Assembly (NCBI RefSeq): GCF_023856365.1
Contig: NC_064534.1
Coordinates: 12,916,536-12,980,535, forward strand
Length of the DNA stretch: 64,000 nucleotides
DNA from: Brienomyrus brachyistius
Taxonomy: Eukaryota > Chordata > Actinopteri > Osteoglossiformes > Mormyridae
Reading direction: 5' to 3'
This document shows, piece by piece, positions 1 through 10,354 of the stretch. The stretch's first letter is position 1, and every line of letters begins with the position of its first letter. The notes under the pieces were generated by a model, which ran no database searches, was not told where the DNA came from, and saw only the letters and a list, made by a program, of their open reading frames with translations. The position numbers were made by a program, and so were the translations under genes.

Positions 1-156
1 TGAAAAAAATCATACAGGAGCAGCATGCCATTGGCTGAAAGAATCATACAGAGCAGAATGCCACTGGCTGAAAGACTGTTATACTTGAAGCATCCTACAA
101 TAACTGGGAGTCCTTTTCTGACCAGGCAGTGAGGTGGGAAGGGTCTGACAGAGACA

Positions 157-203
<47 letters not shown>

Positions 204-230
204 ACACACACACACACATACACACCCGCA
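157..230. repeat. AC microsatellite
   Basis: About 30 CA units with two TA interruptions. Confidence 0.97.
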
Positions 231-1183
231 CTCCCACTCCAGTGGCAGGCAGCTTCTGGCAGAGTAAATGGGGGGTCTGGCTTCATTAGTGGCTGGGCTC
301 AGCCATATTACAATAAAAGGCTGTGTAGGGGGACCTGGCACTCTAGACCCAGCAGAGTCCGCCTCCAGACCCCCCCCCCCCCCCATGCCTGCTAACGAAC
401 CACCAGCCTCTTTAACGAGCACCATGTGTCCTGGAAGCAGAGTCACTCCTGTCGCATGCAGAATTCGCACACATAGTGCCTCCTGGGGTCAGTGCTTGCC
501 TCTGAGTGGACCCTCCCCCCCTCCCCACACACACGGGTAGCGGGCCCCGCCCCGGACAACAGGGTTGCATCATAATGTCTCCTTGGATTTGCCTTGGCAG
601 TGAGTTTTATTTGTTATTGCAGTTGAGGCCCTGCCATGCTGTTTTGATGTCGTGTAACATGTAGAACAGAAGTAGTACTGGCTGGGGGGGGGAGGGTTCT
701 GGGGGATGTCATTGCCACGGACCCCCCCAACAGCTTGGTGATGAATGTATACAGACTGGCTGAAGGGGAGGAGGACAATGGGGGGGCAAGCCTGCGGCAC
801 ACGCAGGGCAGTACAGCCACAAGGGCCTTTTTGGAGTGGCGGTTTCTCGGGCTTAGAGAGGACGCACCTCTCAGCTGGAGGCAGGGGGGCTGGGGTGGGG
901 GGGCTCACCATGGGGGCTGACTGAAGCTGCCCCTCCCATCTTGATGGCTGAACCAGGACACATACGTGACGGATCAGTATTCCACAGCGGCTCTGGAGTT
1001 ACGAAATAAGGCAGTTGTGAAAATACACCAATGGCCAAGTTTCTCTGGACTGATTAAGCTGCATAGGGTGTGTGAGCGTGTATGTATGTGTGTGAACGTG
1101 TGGACGTGTGTGTCTGTGTGTGAGAGAGAAAGAGCGGGTACAGTATTTTTACCCCGTGGGGCTATTATTTCAATCATTTTATA

Positions 1184-1366
1184 AAAAAAATTGAGAATGC
1201 AATCAAAAAATTGAAATAGCCAAAAGTCTTATATTTTGTTTGGTTACTTATGATTAAGGTTAGGGCTGGGTGGGGGTTAAGGTCGTCATTGCTGGGATTA
1301 GGATTTTGCCCATAGAAATGAATGGATGGTCCCCACAAAGATATGAATATAAACGTGTGTGTGTTT
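1184..1366 (+). repeat. Dispersed repeat with GTCCCCACAAAGATAT end, copy 1
   Basis: Shares AGTCTTATATTTTGTTTG, ATTACTTATG-like and GGTTAGGGCTGGGTGGGG, then TTTTGCCCATAGAAATGAAT and GGTCCCCACAAAGATATGAA, with copies at 23.97-24.60 and 61.26-61.53 kb. Partial copy. Confidence 0.7.
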
Positions 1367-2236
1367 GGGCTGTCACTTTTTAACCGATATTCGAACATTC
1401 GTTCGATGTGAAAAAATCATATTCAAACTGTAATGAACTTTTTCTGAAGTGTCACTAGCCTATAAGTGCAGTTTGTTGTAGTTTTGTTGTTTGCCGTCTA
1501 TGGAATAAACGTACTATTTACTGTAACATGATGGCAAGGATAAACCTAAATGATACAGACATGCTCTGTAATATGTGCACACACACACACTCCACATACT
1601 TCATCAAGCGATAATACCAGGCAGGTATAAGTGGGTTCGGCTTTAAACCTTAACTGTGACAGTTAGCTTTATATTCAGTTTTTCGACTGTATGCAAGCAT
1701 CAGCAATTGGTTTTCCAGATATCTTTGCGGGTGAATTTTAATTAATATTTTCATGTTTGCGTGCATTTCACGTTGAATAGCCCAGCTGTCTTGCTTATAG
1801 TCACAACCGGTGAATGGAGGCAGTGCAATAATTTAAAAAGATGTAAAAACACGCATATGAAAGTTACATGGTGTGAATCGTCCCCCACAGTTTAAGGCTT
1901 AAAGCACAGTTTACAGGACATGTCTCTGTCGTTTACGCTCCATTAATTCTATGATTTGTAATTTCAATGGAAATGGGGAACACAAAACTATTGGGGAACA
2001 CAAAACTATTACAAAAAGTATTTTCCCACCTTGACCTCTTAGGAGCTCCGTACAAATATGACTTTTCCTCGACGAACTTTGCGAACTGTTAATAAAATAC
2101 TGAAAAGAATGATTATTTTATTTATTGGCGGGGGGGAGAGGGGGGGACAGTCACAGGTATTCTAATACATTCGAACGAATCGTGTGATGTTTGATTTTTG
2201 TTTGAACTTGGTTTCTGAAAAAGTGACAACCCTAAT

Positions 2237-2263
2237 ATGTGTGTGTGTGTGTGTGTGTGTGTG

Positions 2264-2301
<38 letters not shown>

Positions 2302-2331
2302 TGTGTATGTGTGTGTGTGTGTGTGTGTGTT
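2237..2331. repeat. TG microsatellite
   Basis: About 45 TG units with a few TA/CT interruptions. A Z-DNA-prone tract. Confidence 0.97.
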
Positions 2332-3789
2332 AGCCTGTAAGCTACCAGAAAATGGCAGGCAGTCTTCCTGCTAGGTCATGCCCTGGACTACATCACACCC
2401 TCACAGTAATTCCACTTAATTCCACTTATACCAGCTCTGACAGTCTGTACCTCCTGAATTGATACAGAAGCTCCTTCCTGGTTATCCATGAATGAAACGT
2501 CACACCTGCTCGAGGATCCTGGGAACAGGCAATGGATCAGTTTTGCAGTGTTTTCTCGTGGGGGTGGAGCCAATCCTAGGGAGCATCTGGCACAAGGTGG
2601 GATGCCAGTCCGTTGTGCAATTGAAATCGTCTTTCTTCTAAGTATTGCTGTCCCAGACTGATCGCAAACGTAAGATGAAACTAGAGCTATGTGGTACTTA
2701 TTGACAAGGTCGATGCAACATAGAGTGGGCCAACTGGGGCTTTACCTTAGCATCTGATCGTTGAACTCTGAAATATATATCATAGTTACTGTTGCCTAGG
2801 TACGTGTCCATCGTGCTGAGCATAAAATTGGATTATCCCGTTTATCAGATCAAGAAAACTCTAGCTCCTCAGTTATTTGAGTGGACGGCGTTCTTGAAAT
2901 TCCCTGTTTGAAATAGGGATTCTTTGTGTTTATCAGGGAAATCGAAGCTACATTTTCTTCTTTTGTGTCAAAAGACAAATAGAGTCAAATGTTACACAAT
3001 AACATGGAAAAACGAGGGGGGGTCTGGCTGTATGATATCGAAGGCTGCTTCAAATGACCACAGGGACGTTATTTCCATAGCCAGCTTAATCTCACTGCTT
3101 TCTGAGCATGCTGTGGGCCGGGCAACTGGGAACACTGTGTTCCGGCCCATCTTTTTGCTGGGAGAGCGGAGTAGCGAACTTTTAGAGCATGGTGGAGTGC
3201 TCTGTGTTTTACTAAAGCCTTACTGGGCAGATTGGCTTCCTTTAGCTTGAATCTCCCAAGCACTGCTGTCCTGTGTCTGCAGTTTTGCCCTCTGTGTGGC
3301 CCTGAGGCAATGTGCTTGTTCTCAAGTCAAATAATGTTGTTTATTCCATTTAACCCAGAGCCCATAAATGTGTTGGCTATTGGGATAGCAGCATCGGGAA
3401 CAGTCAGCCCGCGAACCTACCTCATTTCCGCCAGACTTTCTGTTTTATTGCGCACCAGCCCCAAACGTGACAGAGTGCCCTAATCTTTGACTGCCTTACA
3501 TGTGACAGCTGAAAGATGTTGGTAGGGTTAGCCAGCGCGGGAGGGAAATGGGGGGCCGCTTGCAATTAGTGCCGTTATGATTATCACCATTCTTGCTTTT
3601 GTTATTGTTTTTGCAATAATTAAGCAAGTTGTGGGTAGCGGTTTGCCCTGGGGTCATTTACTGGAGTTGGTAGCAGTACGTGAGACGGAGTGGGCTTAGC
3701 TAGCTGAATGATCCTTATTAAATTTAAATCCCTGCCTTAAGTTTGATATCCCTTCTGCGGTTTTATGCATACCCAACCAATGCTGTGTG

Positions 3790-4850
3790 GTATGAGGCCA
3801 TGTAGTTACAGATAAAGATAAAGCAGAAAACAGGTTTGCAAACATACCTTGTAGATACAGATACTGGTAGAGCAGAAAAACAGATTTTTACAGATCCCGT
3901 AGTTACAGATACAGTAGAAGCAGAGAAGTAGGTTTACAGACAGACCCAGGCTTTCAGAAAGGCCCTGTTGTTACATATACAGAAAAAGCATAGAAGTAGG
4001 TTTACAGACAGACCCTGTAGTTACAGGTACAGGAAAAGCAGAGAAGCAGGCTTTTGGAAAGACCCTGTAGTTACAGGTACAAGAAGAGCAGAGAAGCAGG
4101 CTTTTGGAAAGACCCTGTAGTTACAGGTACAAGAAGAGCAGAGAAGCAGGCTTTTGGAAAGACCCTGTAGTTACAGGTACAAGAAGAGCAGAGAAGCAGG
4201 CTTTTGGAAAGACCCTGTAGTTAAAGGTAATGGAAACGCAGAGAAGCAGGCTTTTGGAAAGACCCAGTAGTTACAGGTACAGGAAAAGCAGAGAAGCAGG
4301 CTTTTGGAAAGACCCTGTAGTTACTGGTACAGGAAAAGCAGAAAAGCAGGCTTTTGGAAAGACCCTGTAGTTACAGGTACAAGAAGAGCAGAGAAGCAGG
4401 CTTTTGGAAAGACCCTGTAGTTACAGGTATAGGAAAAGCAGAGAAACAGGCTTTTGGAAAGACCCTGTAGTTACAGGTAATGGAAACGCAGAGAAGCAGG
4501 CTTTTGGAAAGACCCTGTAGTTACGGATACAGGTAAAGCAGAGAAGCCGATCTTCACACAAACCCCATAGGGACAGGTAAAGGTAAAGCTGAGAACCAGT
4601 CTCTGAGAGACTCTGCAGGTAAAGCAGAGAAACAGGCTTTGAGACAGACCCTGTAGACTCAGTACAGGTAGAGGCACAGGCTTTGAGACAGACCCTGTAG
4701 ACTCAATACAGGTAGAGGAACAGGCTTTGAGACAGACCATATAGTCACAGATACAGGTAAAGAAGAGAAACAGGGTTTTAGACAGACACTGCAGACTCAG
4801 ATACAGGTAAAGCAGAGAAAGAGGATTTTAGACAGACCCAGTAGCTATAT
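3790..4850. repeat. 50-bp minisatellite
   Basis: The block GCTTTTGGAAAGACCCTGTA recurs at exactly 50-bp spacing from about 4050 to 4501 (4051, 4101, 4151 and so on). More diverged copies extend on both sides. AGCAGAGAAGCAGG and TTACAGGTAC complete the unit. Confidence 0.95.
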
Positions 4851-5855
4851 AGACTTTGTAAAGTCGGAGGTAAGTAGCTGCCGGGTGAGAAGAGGGGCCA
4901 GCAGTTCAGCTCTTTCCAGCGGCAGCCTGGGGGAACCTGAGGGAGGGCCATGGATGTCATGTCAAAGCTCAGAACACAGCTGAGGAAGATACTGGGAGCG
5001 AGAGGGCTGTAAATAAGGCAGTATGAGCAGTGAAGTCAAAGCCAAGCATGGCTTATTAGGAACACATTTCTGTGAGGAAAAACAGGATATCCTTCCCTGT
5101 TTTTAGGAGGATTTTACTGGGGAATGTTGCTGGGGTGGGCTGGGGTGGCGTGGCAGAGGGAGGTGTCACCCCAGACCTGTTTTTTCTGAAAGCAGCTGGC
5201 GCCGTAAGATTGGAGTGCAGCTGGTTGCGCTGTAACAGTATCGCATGCCTGCAGCACAGCAGCACCGCTGCAGCTGCACCCACGCTAACCCTGAGGCTGG
5301 CCGGGTCGCTGCTCCCTCCCTTTCTGCTACCCTTGCTCCCGGGAAACCAGATCGGGCGTTTACCAGGCCCTGTCAGCCCAGACGGGTTCAGGGGGGGTGC
5401 GCTCCATTGGGGCGGGGTAAGACCCAAATTACGGTCCAGATTCCAGAAGCACCCTGAAGGCACGCCCCTGCCAGAATGTTCCAAAAAAAACAGTGTGTAC
5501 ATCTCTTAAGGATGGACCCCGCGTCTCTGCTGCATGGTTTGCGCCGACGAGGAGCTCTTCGGATGGAGCGACACGCTGAGTGGCACGGGGTTCATATGGC
5601 AGCTGCGGTTTCCTGTCGCCGTGACACGGTCCTTTGTCTCACGGCGAGCATCCCGTTGAACAAGGGGGCTGGTTCGAGGTACGCCGGCATTGTGTGGGAG
5701 ACAGCAACCCTTCAGCCCCGCTGGTCACTATAGAAACCCAGGACAACCTTGGGGTTTGGGGAGGGGGGCTTTGTTGGAGCTGAGAAGGTTGGTAGCCGTA
5801 CACTTACATAAACAATTACGGCACGATCGCGTCCCCGCAAATGCATCGCATTCAT

Positions 5856-5893
5856 TCTGAGAGAGGGAGAGAGAGAGGGAGAGAGAGAGAGAA
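5856..5893. repeat. GA microsatellite
   Basis: Purine-only GAGA/GGGA run of about 38 bases. Confidence 0.9.
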
Positions 5894-8034
5894 GAGACTG
5901 GAGTGTCGCCTTATTGTGGAAGTGAAGTGGCTGGGTAGGCGTGCGTGAGCGTGTGTGCAGAGCTGCAGGAGGACATGCAGGGCAGCGGTGCTCCGTGAAT
6001 GCGGGGCATTTCGGCTCTGTTTGACAGCAGAACTGCCCTCCTGCCTTTCTTTGGCTGTACTGTGTGGTCAGATTTGTGAAAGCGAGAGCTGGGGGGGGGG
6101 GGGGGGGTGAGGGGGCTGAACGTTCAGGTGTCTGTTGTGGACAGGAGCAATCAAAGATCCATCCGAAGGGCAAGCGGCACTTTCAGCCACATTTGGGGCT
6201 CTGGGCTGGAGGAAAAGGGGGGTGCTCAGTGTTACCATAACCACGTTGGAGATCTGGAATGATCTGGGGAGAGGACCTCAAGGAAACCCCCCCTAAACAC
6301 CCTTTCTGAGGGGGCAGGGAGCCAAACCTGCCCGAAACGTGGATGAATATTTTCGTTTACGCTCTCACTTTGCCGTAATGTCGTACTGTATCTTGTTTCC
6401 CAATCCCACGCTCAGTCACCCCACTCAGGACGGCCCGATCTGGGTCGCCACAGCTGCATTAGCTGGTCCCGACACACGTTTGCCAGGACAGCTCTTTCGC
6501 TGCTGGTTCTGTGGTTCCAGACGGACTCCCTTCGCCCTAGGGGTGCGCCCCGGTCATTCCTACAAGGCTTCTCTGTGAGCTTGTCTTCTGCAACCATCCC
6601 TGTGACGCAGAGAGCTGCTCCCAGCCCCCGCTGTGTGAATGCAACGCCCCCCCCACTTCCAGCGGATGCCCCCAGCAGCTGGTCTCGGCTCCGTCGTCGG
6701 CCCCGGAGCACTTCGACATCCGTCTCTCCACCTCCCTTCTTCCTACCTCCCCTGACTTCTGCTCATTCTCAGACGCAGTGCTGTCCCTCAGATGGCTGTC
6801 CAGGAAGTGTTCTCTCCATGACCTCTGACCTCCGCTGGCCATGTCCTGAACAAACAGCTAATTGGCTGGGTTTCCTGTTTGGCCTGATGGGACTGTTGCC
6901 TATTTTGGTCTGTTTACAGTGCTCTCCACATTGTTTAGAGCTGCCCCCCCTCCCAGAGAACAATGCACCCCCCCCCCCCCCCCCCCCACACCGCAGTGTT
7001 CTTCCAAACATACTCTCGAGGTGACTAATGGCATACATGCTCTGCTTTTCATACTTTCCCCCAGCTATTTATGGCTGTTCCCACAGAAATAGGGATACAG
7101 GCCCCTCTTCCCTGCAGCCATGGCTGGCTTTCGTTCGAGAAATGCTGCATGCATGACGTAGTGGAACTCCCGTCCTCTCATTAAAGTTTGAGATCCACTG
7201 GATCCCTGTATGCTCTTTTGGCCTGGTGGATCTCAATAACCCTGAGGTCACACGCCCCCTGCTGGAGGATGTGCATATGTGTGTTTGCATGTACTGACAC
7301 TGCACTCAGACATTCAGGAAATCTTATCGGGCTTCTTCTTGCTTTGAATGGGCAACCCTGCTGAGAAACAAAAAAGGTCCTATCTCTGTCTGAACTACCT
7401 GTGTTGAATTAACAGGCTTGTCCTGTTGCCAGACGTGACCTTTTGCTGCTCCCCTCTGCGCTGAATTATGCAGATGCTGCCGGATCTTCTGCATCCAGAA
7501 CCAGCGTCAGGTTCTGCAGGAGGCAGCGGACCAGGCTAAAGAATGAGACTTCGGGGCTAAAGCTGCCAGGGTCAAATCCAGGAGGCACCTAATCCCATGC
7601 AGGAGATGCATAATGTCTCGCATATGAGTGAAATTAGCTTCTTTTAAACTCACTTTACACCCTCTCAGTCATCTCATTAACTGTTTCTTAATCGGAGCTG
7701 GCGGTGACTGTACGTCTCAAGAGAGCTCAGCTGCTGATTCCCGAGGCGCATCACAGCTAGATCCCCCATCAAAGACATGCTTCGTGGCTGAGTTTCCAGA
7801 TCGCCAATTAAAAGCACACTTCCTGTAACTAACAGCCAGTTACAATGCCCTGGGGGCAGAGCAGGAGAGGGCACGGTGAGGCAGGGGGCAGCACTAATGA
7901 CAGGGGTCTGTTGCCGGTGTCTCCCGCCCCACCAGGATCAGAGGATCTAGGATAGACTGGTGAGAGTAAGCGAGGAAGGGAAGGGGCTTCTTGACATGTA
8001 AGTGGAGAGCCAACCATTGCAGGAATGGGCAGGG

Positions 8035-8528
8035 TGAGGGGTGGGGCAGTGGGAGGGGAATGGGGATAAGGGGTGGGGCAGTGGGAGGGAAATGGGGGAT
8101 AAGGGGTGGGGCAGTGGGAGGGGAAGGGTGATAAGGGGTGGGGCAGTGGGAGGGGAATGGGGATAAGGGGTGGGGCAGTGGGAGGGGAATGGGGATAAGG
8201 GGTGGGGCAGTGGAGGGAAATGGGGATAGGGGTGGGGCAGTGGGAGGGGAAGGGTGATAAGGGGTGGGGCAGTGGGAGGGGAATGGGGATAAGGGGTGGG
8301 GCAGTGGGAGGGAAATGGGGATAAGGGGTGGGGCAGTGGGAGGGGAAGGGTGATAAGGGGTGGGGCAGTGGGAGGGGAATGGGGATAAGGGGTGGGGCAG
8401 TGGGAGGGGAATGGGGATAAGGGGTGGGGCAGCGGGAGGGGAATGGGGATAAGGGGTGGGGCAGCGGGAGGGGAATGGGGATAAGGGGTGGGGCAGTGGG
8501 AGGGGAATGGTGATAAGGGGTGGGGCCA
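8035..8528 (+). repeat. 32-bp G-rich minisatellite with G-quadruplex potential
   Basis: About 15 copies of a unit made of GGGGTGGGGCAGTGGGAGGGG followed by AATGGGGATAA, with small variants. Every copy has at least four runs of three or more G separated by one to four bases. Confidence 0.94.
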
Positions 8529-9214
8529 GGGAGTCGTTAAGGGGCGATCCTGCTAATCCTGATGAATGACACGGCTATGACCCTGCGTAAGAGTGTCTGT
8601 GTGTCCCTCTTCACATGCCTTGCATGCTGTGCATCCCGTTTCATGTCTGGCAGCCCGATAAGCAGCATCACAGCCCCGGATGTGGCCGATAGTCACGCTG
8701 GGTCCAGGGCCTCATCAGATCTAGAATCCATCTCGTTTGATGTGAAAATATTTCCTGTCTGCTTATCAAGATGTCGATTAGCTTTACCCCATGTCTCACA
8801 CTCCCCAGCCACTTCCCCCCTTATTACCCAAGATTAATTAGGAACAGATATGTCTAGCATCTTTAGCTAAAGTGTCCATTGTCTATGCTGATGTGTCCAA
8901 TGTCTTTAGCCAGAATGTCTAGTGGTTTTGGCTAAAGTGTCAAATGTGTTTAGGAAAGGTGTTGGCTCTCTTTAGCTAAAGTGTCCAGTATCTTTAGCTG
9001 ATGTGTGTATTGTTTTTAGCTGAAGTGTTCACCAGGGACATTTTTCAAATACTTATTAGGACATGTGGGGTAAAATTTTGTTGACATTGTAGTTAACCTG
9101 GTTAATCTATGTACTGTGTTATTTAACTACGTTGTAGTTATTTCGTATAAAGTTTGAGATCAACATCATTTGCTATCAGGCAGATTAGACGACTGATAGA
9201 TACTGAACTACATT

Positions 9215-9338
9215 CGCTGGCTAATGTTAATATCTATGTTAGCTGACTAATGCTAATAGCTATGTTAGCTGGCTAATGCTAATAGCTATGTTAGCTGGCT
9301 AATGCTAATAGCTATGTTAGCTGGCTAATGTTAGAGCC
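9215..9338. repeat. 26-bp tandem repeat of GTTAGCTGGCTAATGCTAAT type
   Basis: About four to five copies at 26-bp spacing. Lies inside the sequence that splits the larger array. Confidence 0.85.
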
Positions 9339-9559
9339 AACTTTTCTGCTCAATAAAATCCAATGATTTATATAATTATAAAAACATACTATATGTTCCC
9401 GCTGGTATTGTTGTTTTGTTTATTAAATTATGGTCTATTTAGGCTAGCTAGATGTCGATGGACATCAGAAGGTTTTTTTGTTGTGCGTTGGAATGCTGGA
9501 GCAGGAGCTGAGGGTGCAGTTCAGCAGGAAACAGTTAGTAGTAGCTACAGGGAGAGCAT

Positions 9560-9680
9560 TTTCCATCCATCAATGTATTTTCTGTAACCGCTTATACTAT
9601 TCAGGATCTTGGGGGGTCCGGAGCCTATCCTGGAGGTGGGGAACAACCCAGGGCGGAGCACCAACCCGTCTCAGGGAGAG
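9560..9680 (-). mobile_element. SINE 3' fragment
   Basis: Contains CCATCCATC, then a match to the reversed AACCGCTTAT and GGTCCGGAGCCTATCC part of the 55782 SINE. Only the 3' portion is present. Confidence 0.65.
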
Positions 9681-10282
9681 CATTTTAAGCATGTTTAATC
9701 AGACAAGTTTGAATGGACTGACTTGAATATATTGCCTTTGCTAAAACTTGTGCTAGAAATAAATGAGGAAGGCTGTATAACGATTGTCAGCTCTAAATGA
9801 AAGCAGTGTCTTTACGGCTTTGCATATGAATTCCTGTACTAATGTTGAATATGTAGGAACTACATGACGGCTTTTCTCTTTTCAATCATGTGGCAAAGGA
9901 AAAGGGGGCTCTAAGATAGAACAGAGTATGGGGGTCAGGTATGTAGACAAGATGTGGGCTAAGCTTTTGACCTGAGTACATTCTAGACACGCCCCTGGTG
10001 TCCACTGTCTTTAACTACAGTGTAAAATGTATTTAGCCAAAGTATTTAACATCTTATCAAGGTGTCCATTGTTTTTAGCCAAAGTGTCTATTGTTTTTAG
10101 CTAAAGTATACAGTGTCTTTATCCAGTGTGTCCAGTGGTTTCAGCCAAGGTATGCAGTGCCTTTTACAAAGTTTCCAGTGTCATTATTGACATGTTAGTT
10201 TTGCCTGGACTAAGCGATCTGGATTGTAAACATTAGTGTGTGAGTGTCTTTGCTGTTCTGATCCATTTTTTGTCTCTTGTAG

Positions 10283-10354
10283 GATTCTGAGCAACAATCG
10301 CATCAGGACACTGAGGAATGAGTCTTTCTTAGGACTGACGGCCCTGGAGAAGCT
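10283..10354 (+). CDS. adgra2: adgra2 exon 2, first LRR
   Basis: A 72-nt exon between a TTGTAG acceptor and a GTGAGT donor, in the phase shared by the next three exons. It encodes [10 protein letters not shown] then [12 protein letters not shown], one leucine-rich repeat. It stands alone, with more than 10 kb of intron on each side, and is flanked by tandem arrays. Confidence 0.92.

Larger units (their letters stand above)
9033..9997. mobile_element. Candidate hAT-like insertion splitting a tandem array
   Basis: Begins CAGGGACA and ends GCCCCTG. Near-identical 8-mers flank it (GTGTTCAC at 9025-9032, GTGTCCAC at 9998-10005), as expected for a hAT target duplication. On both sides lies the same 26-bp array. 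Inside are a 26-bp GTTAGCTGGCTAATGCTAAT array (9215-9335) and a SINE fragment. No transposase. The inverted-repeat match is only 5-6 bp, so this is tentative. Confidence 0.42.
8851..10190. repeat. 26-bp tandem array in two halves
   Basis: Degenerate units such as GTCTTTAGCTAAAGTGTCCA at 8851-9032 and again at 9998-10190. The two halves are separated by about 965 bp of unrelated sequence. Confidence 0.8.
1..10282 (+). other. Presumed adgra2 intron 1 (and any sequence further upstream)
   Basis: No exon resembling an ADGRA2 signal peptide or LRR N-cap was found on the plus strand. The stretch holds AC, TG and GA microsatellites, poly-C and poly-G runs, a 50-bp minisatellite (3.8-4.85 kb), a 32-bp G-rich minisatellite (8.0-8.5 kb), a split 26-bp array (8.85-10.19 kb) and a copy of a dispersed repeat at 1.2-1.37 kb. 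Nothing else here looks coding. Confidence 0.55.

Noticed and set aside
4471..4740. Minus-strand open frame of 89 residues with repeated VSKPVPLPV-like peptides
   Set aside because: Lies in the 50-bp minisatellite; the periodic peptide reflects the DNA repeat.
5072..5509. Paired plus and minus open frames of about 145 residues
   Set aside because: No similarity to any family I know, no conserved motif, and no splice partners in phase. Open by chance in GC-rich intron sequence.
8035..8528. Regular repeats that could be taken for a CRISPR array
   Set aside because: The units are contiguous 32-bp tandem copies with no unique spacers, and the DNA is vertebrate.
1..10282. Search for adgra2 exon 1 (signal peptide plus cysteine-rich LRR N-cap)
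   Set aside because: None of the plus-strand open stretches (for example 5072-5509 or 6575-7024) has a signal peptide followed by the expected Cys pattern and a matching splice donor.
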